From CAYFKJ01 sp964528595 (lineage in GTDB: Bacteria; Pseudomonadota; Alphaproteobacteria; UBA2966), in contig CAZGTM010000001.1 of the NCBI GenBank assembly GCA_964528595.1, forward strand, positions 1 to 64,000: a DNA stretch of 64,000 nucleotides, in the 5' to 3' direction. Below the pieces are notes generated by a model that made no database searches, had not been told where the DNA came from, and was given only the letters and a program-made list of their open reading frames with translations. How positions within the stretch are numbered: position 1 is the stretch's first letter; every line of letters begins with the position of its first letter. The translations under genes were made by a program, and so were the position numbers. Positions 48,955 through 57,976 of this stretch are shown piece after piece.

Positions 48955-49052
48955 GGGAGGTTGGTGATCGGACGGACGTCTCGCCAACCCGGTCAGGTCC
49001 GGAAGGAAGCAGCCGTAACGAGTTTTTGTTCGGGTCGGTTATCCAGCCTCCC
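48955..49052 (+). ncRNA. ffs: signal recognition particle RNA, small bacterial type (4.5S)
   Basis: The sequence contains the nearly invariant domain IV core GGTCAGGTCCGGAAGGAAGC (48991-49010) followed by AGCC, which forms the tetraloop hairpin and internal loops bound by Ffh. The terminal stem is GGGAGG (48955-48960) with CCTCCC (49047-49052), giving an RNA of about 98 bases. It lies just upstream of dnaX, a common arrangement in alphaproteobacteria. The exact ends are inferred from stem pairing. Confidence 0.92.
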
Positions 49053-49077
49053 ACCCGATTTTCCCGCTTCAGGAAAT

Positions 49078-50850
49078 ATGTCCGACTCCAGTCCCCAAAC
49101 CCCGTATCGCGTTCTGGCCCGTAAGTACCGGCCATCGACGTTCGATGAACTGGTGGGGCAGGAGGCCATGGTGCGCACCCTGGCCAACGCCATCGACCGG
49201 GACCGTCTGGCGCACGCCTTCATCCTCACCGGCGTCCGCGGCATCGGCAAGACCACGACCGCCCGCATTATCGCCCGCGCCCTCAACTGCACCGGCGCCG
49301 AAGGCTCTCAAGACGCCCCGACCATCACGCCCTGCGGTCAGTGCGAAGCCTGCCTCGCCATCGCCGAGGACCGTCACGTCGACGTGCTGGAGATGGACGC
49401 CGCCAGCCGCACCGGCGTCGACGACATCCGCGACATTATCGAGGGCGTGAAATACGCGCCCGTCTCGGCGCGCTACAAAGTCTACATTATCGACGAAATT
49501 CACATGCTGTCGCGCAACGCCTTCAACGCTCTGCTCAAGACGCTGGAGGAACCGCCGCCGCACGTCAAATTCATCTTCGCCACCACCGAAATCCGCAAAG
49601 TCCCGGTCACCGTCCTGTCGCGTTGCCAGCGTTTCGACCTGCGCCGGGTCGAAGCCGACGTCCTGGCGGCGCACTTCTCGGCTCTTGCCGACCAGGAAGG
49701 CGCAAAGTTGGAGGACGAGGCCATCGCCCTGATGGCGCGCGCCGCCGACGGTTCGGTCAGGGACGGCCTGTCGCTGCTCGACCGGGCCATCGCCCACGGC
49801 GGCGAGGTGGTCACCGGCGGTGAAGTCCGCGCCATGCTGGGCCTGGCAGACCGTACCGGAATTTTCGATCTCTTCGAACAGCTCCTGTCCGGCGACATCG
49901 CCGCTGCGTTGACGGGATTGCGGGCGCTCTACAACGGCGGGGCCGATCCGGTTGTGGTGCTGCAGGATCTGTTGGACCTGACACACTGGCTGACCCGCCT
50001 GAAGGTCGCACCCTCGGCGGCCGATGACGTCACCGTGCCCGAGGCGGAACGCGTCCGGGGTGGAGAATTCGCCGAAAAGCTCTCCATGCCGGTTTTGACC
50101 AGGACCTGGCAGATGCTGCTTAAGGGGCTGGGTGAAGCACGCACGGCGCCCTCCCCCGTCGCGGCGGTCGAAATGGTGCTGGTGCGTCTGGCCTATGCCG
50201 CCGATTTGCCGGCTCCTGCCGATCTGGTGCAACGCATCGAGGCGGGCGGTGCTGAAACCATGCCGACGTCCGGTCCGCAGGCCGCTGGCGGCAAGCCGGC
50301 GCCGGCGGTGAGCACCAATGCCGTTTCATCATCCCCCACCGGCGCTTCCACCGGCGGCGCAGAAACGGCGCCACAGGCCTCTCTGCAGCCGGAATCATTT
50401 GCTGAAGATCAACCGCAGGCGGGGATCGATCTGCCAGACTTCGCTGCCGTCGTGGATTTGGTGCGCGACCGGAAAGAGGCGGTGCTCGGCACGCACCTCG
50501 CGCACAACGTTCACTTGGTGCATTTCGAGCCCGGCCGCATAGAGCTAAGATTGACGGACAAAGCCCCCGCCAAACTGCCCAACGATCTGGGCGCGCACCT
50601 TAGCGACTGGACCGGCCGGCGCTGGGTCGTTTCGGTATCCCAGGAAGACGGCGCACCGACGCTGGCGGAACAAAACGCCAGCCACGAGCGCGGCCGCGTC
50701 GCCAGGGCCGAGGAGGATCCCCTGGTCAAGGCGGTGCTGGAAACCTTCCCTGGCGCCGTCATCAAGGAGGTCCGGGACGTCTCGCTCGATACCGGGGATC
50801 CAAATGCCGGGGCCGATGAAGACAATCCTCAAGGAGAAGATGACGCATGA
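49078..50850 (+). CDS. dnaX: DNA polymerase III subunit gamma/tau
   Basis: The 590-residue clamp-loader ATPase has Walker A TGVRGIGKTT at residues 51-60, a zinc module with Cys residues in CTGA...CGQCEAC (about 74-95), Walker B VYIIDEIHML and the sensor/Arg-finger region LSRCQRFDLRRV. A Pro/Ala/Ser-rich linker (about 415-465) joins to a C-terminal tau-like domain. The start at 49078 (AGGAAAT upstream) is chosen because ARKYRPSTFDELVGQ begins the family; the frame upstream is the SRP RNA. No obvious A-rich slippery site was seen. The stop overlaps the ybaB start (ATGA). Confidence 0.93.
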   Translation: MSDSSPQTPYRVLARKYRPSTFDELVGQEAMVRTLANAIDRDRLAHAFILTGVRGIGKTTTARIIARALNCTGAEGSQDAPTITPCGQCEACLAIAEDRHVDVLEMDAASRTGVDDIRDIIEGVKYAPVSARYKVYIIDEIHMLSRNAFNALLKTLEEPPPHVKFIFATTEIRKVPVTVLSRCQRFDLRRVEADVLAAHFSALADQEGAKLEDEAIALMARAADGSVRDGLSLLDRAIAHGGEVVTGGEVRAMLGLADRTGIFDLFEQLLSGDIAAALTGLRALYNGGADPVVVLQDLLDLTHWLTRLKVAPSAADDVTVPEAERVRGGEFAEKLSMPVLTRTWQMLLKGLGEARTAPSPVAAVEMVLVRLAYAADLPAPADLVQRIEAGGAETMPTSGPQAAGGKPAPAVSTNAVSSSPTGASTGGAETAPQASLQPESFAEDQPQAGIDLPDFAAVVDLVRDRKEAVLGTHLAHNVHLVHFEPGRIELRLTDKAPAKLPNDLGAHLSDWTGRRWVVSVSQEDGAPTLAEQNASHERGRVARAEEDPLVKAVLETFPGAVIKEVRDVSLDTGDPNAGADEDNPQGEDDA

Positions 50851-51170
50851 AAAATCTTGGCCAGATGATGAAGCAGGCCCAGGAAATGCAGGCCAAGATG
50901 GGTGAGATGCAGGAACGCATGGACCAGACGGAGGTCACCGGCGAATCCGGCGGCGGCATGGTTTCCGTCACCCTCACGGGCAAGGGCGAGATGCGCGGCC
51001 TCAAGGTCGATCCCTCGCTGATGAGTCCCGGCGAGGTGGAGGTCCTGGAAGACCTGATCGTAGCCGCGCACAACGACGCGAAAGCGCGGGTGGAAGCCAA
51101 GGTGCAGGAGGAAATGTCGCAGCTGACCGGCGGCCTCAATCTCCCGCCCGGCTTCAAGTTGCCGTTCTGA
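50847..51170 (+). CDS. YbaB/EbfC family nucleoid-associated protein
   Basis: The 107-residue protein has the family pattern: helical N-terminus MMKQAQEMQAKMGEMQERM, central strands VTGESGGGMVSVTLTGKGEMRGLKVDPS, and a C-terminal amphipathic helix. It binds DNA as a dimer and is co-conserved with dnaX and recR. It overlaps dnaX by 4 bases and recR starts 10 bases after its stop, so the three form an operon. Confidence 0.92.
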   Translation: MKNLGQMMKQAQEMQAKMGEMQERMDQTEVTGESGGGMVSVTLTGKGEMRGLKVDPSLMSPGEVEVLEDLIVAAHNDAKARVEAKVQEEMSQLTGGLNLPPGFKLPF

Positions 51171-51180
51171 TACGGGACCC

Positions 51181-51783
51181 GTGACACCCAATTCCATCGA
51201 GCGCCTGATCCAGCTCCTGGCCAAGTTGCCGGGACTGGGGCCGCGCTCGGCGCGCCGCGCCGCTTTATTCATGATCAAGCGCAAGGACAGCCTGCTGCGG
51301 CCCCTGGCGGAAGCCCTGGCGGCGGCGGCGGACGGCGTTCATCCTTGCGGGGTGTGCGGCAACCTGGACGTTGCCGATCCCTGCGGCATCTGCGCCGATC
51401 AGGGTCGCGACGCCGGCTTGATCTGCACCGTTGAGGATGTGGCCGATTTGTGGGCGCTGGAGCGGGCCGGCATCTTCAAAGGGCGCTACCACGTCATCGG
51501 CGGCACGTTGTCGGCCCTGGACGGCGTCGGGCCCGAGGACCTCAACATCTCAAATTTGATCGCGCGGGCCCGGTCGGACGACGTGCGCGAGGTTATCCTC
51601 GCCATGAACGCCACGGTCGACGGCCAGACGACGGCGCACTACATCACAGATCTTCTGGGCGACTGCAACGTCGAGATCTCCCGGCTGGCCCACGGCGTGC
51701 CCGTCGGCGGGGAATTGGATTATCTCGACGAAGGTACGCTGGGCGCCGCGCTGAAGTCGCGCACCCGGATCGACGGCGGTTAA
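51181..51783 (+). CDS. recR: recombination mediator RecR
   Basis: The 200-residue protein starts with GTG at 51181. It has an N-terminal helix-hairpin-helix (LAKLPGLGPRSARRAALFM), a four-cysteine zinc finger (CGVCGNLDVADPCGIC near residue 57) and a Toprim domain (ICTVEDVADLWALERAG, VILAMNATVDGQTTA). With RecF/RecO it loads RecA onto gapped DNA. Its TAA stop overlaps the convergent rmuC stop by 4 bases (TTAA). Confidence 0.94.
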   Translation: MTPNSIERLIQLLAKLPGLGPRSARRAALFMIKRKDSLLRPLAEALAAAADGVHPCGVCGNLDVADPCGICADQGRDAGLICTVEDVADLWALERAGIFKGRYHVIGGTLSALDGVGPEDLNISNLIARARSDDVREVILAMNATVDGQTTAHYITDLLGDCNVEISRLAHGVPVGGELDYLDEGTLGAALKSRTRIDGG

Positions 51784-52901
51784 CTCTCGCCGCCGATGCG
51801 CGCCACGGGCGGCGTGAAATCCTCGACCACCTGCTCCTCTTCGAGCTCGACGTCTTCGATCTGACCGCCGCGCTTGACGATCTTTTCGGTCGATATGCGG
51901 ATTTGCCGCACGTCCTCGTCGGCCTGGCCGAAATGGCGCTGCAGCTTGGCGACGCGGTCGTCGAGACGCCCGACGTCCTCGATCAGGGCGCCGACCTCCT
52001 TCTGGATGACGCCGGCCTGTTCGTGCATGCGGGCGTCCTTGAGGACGGCGCGCACGGTATTGAGCAAGGCCCACAGCGTGGTCGGCGAGACGATCCAGAT
52101 CTTGGCCCGGTGGGCGCGTTCCACGACGTTGCGGAAATTGGCGTGTAGTTCGGCGTAGATGGCTTCGGAGGGCAGGAACATCAACGCGGAATCGGCGGTT
52201 TCGCCGGGTACGATGTAGCGCTCTGCGATATCGGAGATGTGCACCTGCAGGGCCTGGGTGAAGGCGCGCGCCGCTGCGGTGCGGCCGGCATCGTCTTCCG
52301 CCGCCCGTAGCGCCTCATAGCTTTCCAGGGGAAACTTCGCGTCGACCACGATGGGGCCGGGCGGGTCCGGTAGCTTGATCAGGCAATCGGCGCGCTTGTT
52401 GTTGGAGAGCGTGTGTTGGAACGTATAGATCGACGGCGGCAGGATGTTTGTGACGAGGTCCTCCAACTGCATTTCCCCGAAGGCGCCGCGGGCCTGCTTG
52501 TTGGCCAGCAGGTCCTGCAGACTGACGACCTGCTCCGTGAGCCCGGTAATCCGTGCCTGCGCCTTGTCGATCACATCCAGGTGCTTTTTCAGCTCCCCCA
52601 GAGATTCCGCCGTTTTGGCCGAGGATTGTTCGAGATTATCGCCCATGCGCTTGCTCACCCCGTCAAGGCGTTCCTCCAGCGTCTTGCTGATTGCCGCCTG
52701 GCCGGCCGCGGTACTTTCGGCGACCTGCGCCAACCGCCCCTGCAGTTCGTTCTGGGCCTTGATGAGTTGTTCCGTCGTTTCCGTCAGGCGGCGCTGGGCC
52801 GCATCGTCATCCCCGGAGCGCCCCTGACGCCAAAGCAGGACGGCCAACACCGCGGCCACCAGGCCCACGACAACAAGAGCAACTTCCATGATGAGCGCCA
52901 T
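51780..52901 (-). CDS. rmuC: RmuC family DNA recombination protein
   Basis: The 373-residue protein has an N-terminal membrane segment (VALVVVGLVAAVLAVLLW), a coiled coil (about 35-125) and a PD-(D/E)XK-like nuclease core from about 140 (GAFGEMQLEDLVTNILPP, VVDAKFPLESYEAL, LMFLPSEAIYAELH, IWIVSPTTLWALLNTVRA). RmuC limits DNA inversions at short repeats and acts in other genome-integrity pathways. It is divergent from def, and the promoter region is shared. Confidence 0.92.
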   Translation of the reverse strand: MALIMEVALVVVGLVAAVLAVLLWRQGRSGDDDAAQRRLTETTEQLIKAQNELQGRLAQVAESTAAGQAAISKTLEERLDGVSKRMGDNLEQSSAKTAESLGELKKHLDVIDKAQARITGLTEQVVSLQDLLANKQARGAFGEMQLEDLVTNILPPSIYTFQHTLSNNKRADCLIKLPDPPGPIVVDAKFPLESYEALRAAEDDAGRTAAARAFTQALQVHISDIAERYIVPGETADSALMFLPSEAIYAELHANFRNVVERAHRAKIWIVSPTTLWALLNTVRAVLKDARMHEQAGVIQKEVGALIEDVGRLDDRVAKLQRHFGQADEDVRQIRISTEKIVKRGGQIEDVELEEEQVVEDFTPPVARIGGES

Positions 52902-52952
52902 CCCCGCAGCAAACTGATCAAACGAGGATCCAGTCTAGCACGGCCGCGGCAC

Positions 52953-52981
52953 TTGACGACCACGGTCTCTCGCCTTACCTA
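52953..52981 (+). promoter_or_regulatory. candidate sigma70-type promoter of def-fmt-truA
   Basis: TTGACG (52953-52958) and TACCTA (52976-52981) are spaced by exactly 17 bases and lie 31 bases before the def start. This is the best consensus match noticed in the window. Confidence 0.55.
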
Positions 52982-53011
52982 GAGCGCTGTTTCAACAACA
53001 GCGACAAGTCC

Positions 53012-53530
53012 ATGGCCATTCTGCCCATCATCATTGCGCCCGATCCGCGCCTCAAAGCCGTCTCCAAACCCGTCGAGGCGGTCGACGACGAGATGCGCCG
53101 TCTTTTGGACGACATGTTGGAAACGATGTACGACGCTGTCGGCATCGGACTTGCGGCAATCCAGGTCGGCGTGGCGAAGCGCGCCATCGTGATCGACATC
53201 CCGCGTGACGAGGAACAGGGCAATCCGCTGTTCCTAATCAATCCCGAAATCGTCTGGCGCTCGGCGGACGAGCGTGTTCACGAGGAGGGCTGTTTGTCGT
53301 TGCCGGAACACTTTGCCGAAGTCGTCCGGCCCGACGAGATCGAGATCATGTACCTCGACCGCGAGGGCAAGAAACAGACGATGCGCGCCGGTGAGGTGCT
53401 TTCGACCTGTATCCAGCACGAGATGGACCACCTCGAAGGCATCCTGTTCGTCGATCACATTTCGGCCATGCGCCGGAATATCATTCTTCGCAAGCTGCGG
53501 AAACTTCAGCGGCAAAAACAACCGGCTTGA
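53012..53530 (+). CDS. def: peptide deformylase
   Basis: The 172-residue enzyme has all three metal-site motifs: GIGLAAIQVG near residue 46, EGCLSLPE near 93 (Cys ligand) and QHEMDHLEG near 136 (two His ligands and the catalytic Glu). It removes formyl groups from nascent proteins. fmt, which adds the formyl group to initiator tRNA, starts 10 bases downstream, and truA follows 10 bases after fmt. Confidence 0.95.
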   Translation: MAILPIIIAPDPRLKAVSKPVEAVDDEMRRLLDDMLETMYDAVGIGLAAIQVGVAKRAIVIDIPRDEEQGNPLFLINPEIVWRSADERVHEEGCLSLPEHFAEVVRPDEIEIMYLDREGKKQTMRAGEVLSTCIQHEMDHLEGILFVDHISAMRRNIILRKLRKLQRQKQPA

Positions 53531-53540
53531 GGTCGGCGCG

Positions 53541-54464
53541 ATGGACTTGAAGCTGATCTTCATGGGAACGCCGGATTTCGGCGTGCCCACGCTGGGCGCC
53601 CTGATTGAAGCAGGCCACGACATCGCCTGTGTTTATTCACAGCCGCCGCGGCCGGCGGGCCGGGGCAAGGCCGACCGGCCCTCTCCCGTCCATGAATTCG
53701 CCGCCGAGCGCGGTATCGACGTCCGCACGCCGGTTTCCCTCAAAGACCGGGCGGCCGTCGATGACTTCGCCGCCGTCGGAGCCGATGCGGCTATCGTGGT
53801 CGCTTACGGCCTCATCCTGCCGCGTGACGTGCTTGAGGCGCCGCGCCTCGGTTGCCTCAATCTCCACGCTTCGCTGCTGCCGCGCTGGCGCGGTGCGGCG
53901 CCTATTCAGCGCGCCATCATGGCCGGTGATACCGAGACCGGGGTGTGCGTCATGCAGATGGACGAAGGCCTCGACACCGGCGGCGTGCTGGCCAGCGCGT
54001 CCCTGCCGATCGGGCCGGACATGACGGCCGGACAACTGCACGACAAGCTATCGGAGTTGGGTGCGCCGCTGTTGATCAACACCCTTTCCCGCCTGGCGGA
54101 CGGCCAGGTCGACGCGACGCCGCAGCCGGAAGAAGGCGTGACCTATGCCGCCAAAATCGACAAGGCCGAAGCACGGCTTGACTGGACCCGGACGGCCATC
54201 GAGCTAGAACGTCAGATCAGGGGCCTGGCGCCCTTTCCGGGCGCCTGGTTCGGCTACGCGGGAGAGCGCATCAAGGTACTGGGCGCAGAGCAGATCGACG
54301 CGGATGGCGCGGCGGGGCACACGCTCGACGGCGAACTCTCCATCGCCTGCGGGGCCGGCGGCCTCAAGCTGACGATGGTTCAGCGCGGCGGTAAGAAACC
54401 CATGTCCGCGGCCGATCTGGTGCGCGGCTTTCCGGTGCCCAAAGGCGCGGATCTCACCCGGTGA
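53541..54464 (+). CDS. fmt: methionyl-tRNA formyltransferase
   Basis: The 307-residue protein starts at ATG 53541; an open frame from 53274 is a shadow of def. It has the N-terminal LIFMGTPDFGVPTLGALIEAGH, the formyl-donor site HASLLPRWRGAAPIQRAI near residue 109, and GVCVMQMDEGLDTG. A C-terminal OB-like domain follows from about 205 (IRGLAPFPGAWF). It formylates Met-tRNA(fMet) using 10-formyl-tetrahydrofolate and is probably co-transcribed with def and truA. Confidence 0.95.
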   Translation: MDLKLIFMGTPDFGVPTLGALIEAGHDIACVYSQPPRPAGRGKADRPSPVHEFAAERGIDVRTPVSLKDRAAVDDFAAVGADAAIVVAYGLILPRDVLEAPRLGCLNLHASLLPRWRGAAPIQRAIMAGDTETGVCVMQMDEGLDTGGVLASASLPIGPDMTAGQLHDKLSELGAPLLINTLSRLADGQVDATPQPEEGVTYAAKIDKAEARLDWTRTAIELERQIRGLAPFPGAWFGYAGERIKVLGAEQIDADGAAGHTLDGELSIACGAGGLKLTMVQRGGKKPMSAADLVRGFPVPKGADLTR

Positions 54465-54474
54465 GGCGGCGCTG

Positions 54475-55218
54475 ATGCCCCGCTACAGATTGACCGTTGA
54501 ATACGACGGCACGCCCTTCGTCGGCTGGCAGCGCCAGGAGAACGGCCTTTCCGTGCAACAGGTCATCGAGGAAGCGATCGAGGGATTTTGCGCAGAAAAC
54601 GTCACCGCTTTCGCCGCCGGCCGCACCGACGCGGGCGTTCATGCCCTGGGACAGGTCGTCCACATCGATCTGGCCGGGGAGCACGACGAAAAAACCGTGC
54701 GGGACGCTCTCAACGCCCATATCCGGGACCGTCCGGTCGCGGTTCTGGCGGCGGCCCTTGTGGATGAGGACTTCCACGCCCGCTTCAGCGCCACGGCGCG
54801 GGCCTACCTCTATCGCATCATCAACCGCGCGGCGCCGCTGACCGTCGAGGTCAACCGGGCATGGCGCGTGCCCCAGCCCTTGGATGCCGCAGTCATGCAC
54901 CGCGCCGCCCAGGCGCTGGTCGGCAAGCACGATTTCACGACCTTCCGGGCGGCCCAGTGTCAGGCCAAAACGCCGGTCAAGACTTTGAGTTCGATATCCG
55001 TCGAAAGGCAGGAAGAGGTCCTCCGCGTGAGGGTGGCAGCACCCTCCTTCCTGCACAATCAGGTGCGGGCCATCGTCGGTTCCTTGAAGCTGGTCGGCGA
55101 GGGAAAATGGACGGAAGACCGGGTGGGCGAGGTGCTGGCTGCGCGTGAGCGTTCGGCATGCGGTCCCACGGCGCCGGCCGAAGGGCTTTACCTGCAGAGT
55201 GTCAGCTATCCCGATTAG
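54475..55218 (+). CDS. truA: tRNA pseudouridine(38-40) synthase
   Basis: The 247-residue TruA has the catalytic Asp52 in GRTDAGVHALGQV, the N-terminal RLTVEYDGTPFVGWQRQ, and FHARFSATARAYLYRI near residue 102. FLHNQVRAIVG is near the C-terminus. It modifies U38-U40 in tRNA anticodon arms. The stop overlaps the convergent Yip1 gene by 4 bases (TTAG). Confidence 0.94.
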   Translation: MPRYRLTVEYDGTPFVGWQRQENGLSVQQVIEEAIEGFCAENVTAFAAGRTDAGVHALGQVVHIDLAGEHDEKTVRDALNAHIRDRPVAVLAAALVDEDFHARFSATARAYLYRIINRAAPLTVEVNRAWRVPQPLDAAVMHRAAQALVGKHDFTTFRAAQCQAKTPVKTLSSISVERQEEVLRVRVAAPSFLHNQVRAIVGSLKLVGEGKWTEDRVGEVLAARERSACGPTAPAEGLYLQSVSYPD

Positions 55219-55775
55219 GCGAAGATGATCTCGACGCCTCTGGAAAGCAGCAGTCCGCTGATGACATCGAGCACGACGATGGCCGCGGCCGTCCAACTCG
55301 CGGCGCCAAGCGCCGTGCGGGCGACAAACCAGAGATAGAACAGCACGTAGACGGTCGCGATCATGGTCAGGACCGGTGCAACGGCCTCGGGAACGCCCCC
55401 GCTTTCGGTTATCAGGGCGATGGGCAGCAAGACGGCCACCTGGATTACGTTCGACCAGTTGTAAACGATGATGTAGCCGACGAAATTGGTGAGAAGCCCA
55501 AAAAGCCGCGCCACGACCAGCATGATGAGCGGCCAAAAGATCCAGCCGATCACGTAGGCCGTGATTTCTGGGGTCATGGTGGCGGCGTCGGCCGGATCGG
55601 CGGCATCGCGCAGCAAAACGATGATGACGTAGGCCGGGGCGACGATGACGGCGGCAAAGAACGAACGCCAGAAACCGTCCACCGACATGTTGAAATAGCC
55701 GAGCCCGCCGGCGTCGAGCCGAGCTAGTCGGTACGCGCCATAAATTGAAGAGCTGATTTCCGGCCAACCGGGCAT
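55215..55775 (-). CDS. Yip1-domain-like integral membrane protein
   Basis: The protein is about 186 residues from the ATG at 55775 (GGAA at short spacing upstream). The frame extends to a TTG at 55817 and another ATG at 55778, so the start is uncertain. It has about five hydrophobic helices (FFAAVIVAPAYVIIVLL, YVIGWIFWPLIMLVVARLF, VIQVAVLLPIALIT, LTMIATVYVLFYLWFVA, AAAIVVLDVISGLLL). The layout matches Yip1/YIF-type domains, whose bacterial role is unknown. It converges on truA and lies downstream of dapE on the same strand. Confidence 0.7.
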   Translation of the reverse strand: MPGWPEISSSIYGAYRLARLDAGGLGYFNMSVDGFWRSFFAAVIVAPAYVIIVLLRDAADPADAATMTPEITAYVIGWIFWPLIMLVVARLFGLLTNFVGYIIVYNWSNVIQVAVLLPIALITESGGVPEAVAPVLTMIATVYVLFYLWFVARTALGAASWTAAAIVVLDVISGLLLSRGVEIIFA

Positions 55776-55838
55776 CATTTCCAAGTAGTGCACAAATGCG
55801 CCGGGGTCAACGCGCAAAGCCGGACCGGAGAGTGTGGA

Positions 55839-57002
55839 TCAGGCCTTCGCGAAGTAGCCTTCGAGGACTTTGGCGTAGATATCGGTCAGCGCCTCTATGT
55901 CCGCAACCGCCACGCGTTCATCGACCTTGTGCATGGTTTGCCCCACCAGACCAAACTCGGCGATGGGGCAGTAATCCTTGATGAAGCGCGCATCCGAGGT
56001 ACCGCCCGTCGTACTGAGTTCGGGGCTGACGCCCAGAACATCGTGCACGGCCGAGGCAATCAATTCCGATAGCGGGCCGGGCGGCGTCAAAAAAGACTCG
56101 CCCGAGCAATGGATTTTCAGCTCATAGGCGCCGCCCACGTCGTCGAACGAACGGCGCAGAAATTCCTCCAGCGAGGCGCAGCTGTGTTCGTCGTTGAAGC
56201 GAATGTTGAAGGCGGCGGTGGCTTCGGCCGGGATCACGTTGGAGGCCGGGTTGCCGACATCGATGGTGGACACGGCGATGGTCGAGGCCTGGAAATGGTC
56301 GTTGCCCTGGTCGAGTTCGGTTTCGGTCAAGACCTGCAGCATCTTCACGAGACGGGGGATGGGGTTGTCCGCTAGGTGGGGGTAGGCCGTGTGCCCTTGC
56401 GCGCCGTACACCGTTAGCCAGCTGGACATCGAACCGCGCCGGCCGATCTTGATCATCTCGCCGAGCTTGGTCGGATTGGTCGGCTCGCCCACCAGGCAGG
56501 CGTCGATGGCCTCGCCGTTCTGCGCCATCCATTCCAGCACCTTGCGCGTGCCGTTGATGGCGGGGCCTTCCTCGTCACCGGTTATCAGCAGGCTAATGGA
56601 ACCTCCGAAGCCGTCCGGTTGACCGGACGCGAACCGCGTCGCCGCCGCGGCAAAGGCGGCAACGGCGCTTTTCATGTCGCTGGCGCCCCGGCCGTAAAGC
56701 ACGCCCTCTGTGACGTCCGCGCCGAAGGGGTCGACGGTCCAGGCGTCCTCGTTGCCGACCGGCACGACATCGGTGTGGCCGGCGAAACAGAAATTGGGTT
56801 CGCCGCTGCCCAGCCTGGCATAAAGGTTGCGCACATCGGGCGTGTCATCGTCGCTGAACGTCAGGTCATGGCAGACGAAACCGTTTGCGCGCAAGGCCTC
56901 GGCCAGCACGTCCAGCGCCCCGGCATCCTCGGGCGTCACGCTGGGACGGCGGATCAGGTCGCGGGCCAGCTCAAGGGCGTCGATGGCGGCGGGGGCGTTC
57001 AT
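55839..57002 (-). CDS. dapE: succinyl-diaminopimelate desuccinylase
   Basis: The 387-residue M20 metalloenzyme has FAGHTDVVPVG near residue 69 (first metal His and Asp), GRGASDMKSAVAAF near 103, TGDEEGPAINGTRK near 138 (catalytic Glu), and a dimerisation domain around 185-300. TGGTSDARFIKD with the last metal ligand is near the C-terminus. It makes LL-2,6-diaminopimelate for lysine and peptidoglycan. It follows dapD after 12 bases in the same direction. Confidence 0.94.
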   Translation of the reverse strand: MNAPAAIDALELARDLIRRPSVTPEDAGALDVLAEALRANGFVCHDLTFSDDDTPDVRNLYARLGSGEPNFCFAGHTDVVPVGNEDAWTVDPFGADVTEGVLYGRGASDMKSAVAAFAAAATRFASGQPDGFGGSISLLITGDEEGPAINGTRKVLEWMAQNGEAIDACLVGEPTNPTKLGEMIKIGRRGSMSSWLTVYGAQGHTAYPHLADNPIPRLVKMLQVLTETELDQGNDHFQASTIAVSTIDVGNPASNVIPAEATAAFNIRFNDEHSCASLEEFLRRSFDDVGGAYELKIHCSGESFLTPPGPLSELIASAVHDVLGVSPELSTTGGTSDARFIKDYCPIAEFGLVGQTMHKVDERVAVADIEALTDIYAKVLEGYFAKA

Positions 57003-57014
57003 GGCTGCCGAGGA

Positions 57015-57884
57015 TTACTGGTTGGTCGCCGGCAGTTCGACGCGCAAGAGCTCGTTGACCGAAGTTTTGGAGCGGGTGCGCTCATCGACGCGCTTGACGA
57101 TGACGGCGCAGTAAAGCCCGGGGCCATCCGAGCCATCCGGCAGCGGCTTGCCCGGCAGGGTGCCCGAGACCACGACGGAATAGGCCGGAACCCGGCCGAC
57201 GAAGATTTCGCCCGTGCTGCGGTCGACGATTTTGGTCGATGCCCCGAGATAGACGCCCATGGAGAGGACGGAACCCTCCTCGACGACAACACCTTCGGCC
57301 ACTTCGGCGCGGGCGCCGATGAAGCAATTGTCCTCGATGATGACCGGTCCGGCCTGGAGCGGTTCCAGGACGCCGCCAATACCGGCGCCCCCGGAGATAT
57401 GACAGTCCTTGCCGATCTGCGCACAGCTGCCCACGGTGGCCCAGGTATCGATCATCGTGCCGCTATCGACGTAGGCGCCGAGATTGACGAACGACGGCAT
57501 CAGAATGGCGCCCGGCGCGATGTAGGCCGAATGGCGCACCACGCAGTTGGGCACGGCCCGGAAGCCGGCCTCGCGGAACCGTTCCTCGCCCCAACCCTCG
57601 AACTTTGACGGCACTTTATCGAACCAGGGCGCATTGGCGCCGGGCCCGCCGGGGACTGTCGTCATGTCGTTCAGTCGGAACGACAGCAGAACCGCCATCT
57701 TGAGCCACTGATTGACCTGCCAGTCGCCGGGGCCCTTTTTATCCGCCACCCTGAGCGTTCCGCCATCGAGCGCGTTCAGGGCGGCGTCGACCGCCTCCCG
57801 CACCTCGCCGGTGGTTTCCGACGTGACGTCGGTGGGGTTTTCCCATGCGCTTTCAATAATCGACTGCATCTCGGACGGTTGCAT
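57015..57884 (-). CDS. dapD: 2,3,4,5-tetrahydropyridine-2,6-dicarboxylate N-succinyltransferase
   Basis: The 289-residue protein has an N-terminal helical domain (TLRVADKKGPGDWQVNQWLK) and a left-handed beta-helix of hexapeptide repeats (about 105-245; AYIAPGAILMPSFVNLGAYV, CHISGGAGIGGVLEP). It is slightly longer than E. coli DapD (274). The ATG at 57884 is backed by GAGGAAG; the frame runs further to 58094 without support. Together with dapE it shows that this organism uses the succinylase branch of lysine synthesis. Confidence 0.94.
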   Translation of the reverse strand: MQPSEMQSIIESAWENPTDVTSETTGEVREAVDAALNALDGGTLRVADKKGPGDWQVNQWLKMAVLLSFRLNDMTTVPGGPGANAPWFDKVPSKFEGWGEERFREAGFRAVPNCVVRHSAYIAPGAILMPSFVNLGAYVDSGTMIDTWATVGSCAQIGKDCHISGGAGIGGVLEPLQAGPVIIEDNCFIGARAEVAEGVVVEEGSVLSMGVYLGASTKIVDRSTGEIFVGRVPAYSVVVSGTLPGKPLPDGSDGPGLYCAVIVKRVDERTRSKTSVNELLRVELPATNQ

Positions 57885-57976
57885 GCGGCTTCCTCGGATC
57901 GTGACTGGTGGACTGGAAAAGGGTGGAATACGGACAGCCCTGGGGCCGGCTGAAAATAGCGCTCCGCCGCCGTCTG

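Noticed and set aside
49078..50850. Programmed frameshift site in dnaX for a short gamma product
   Set aside because: No A-rich slippery heptamer with a downstream stem was seen; the frame is open to the tau-length end.
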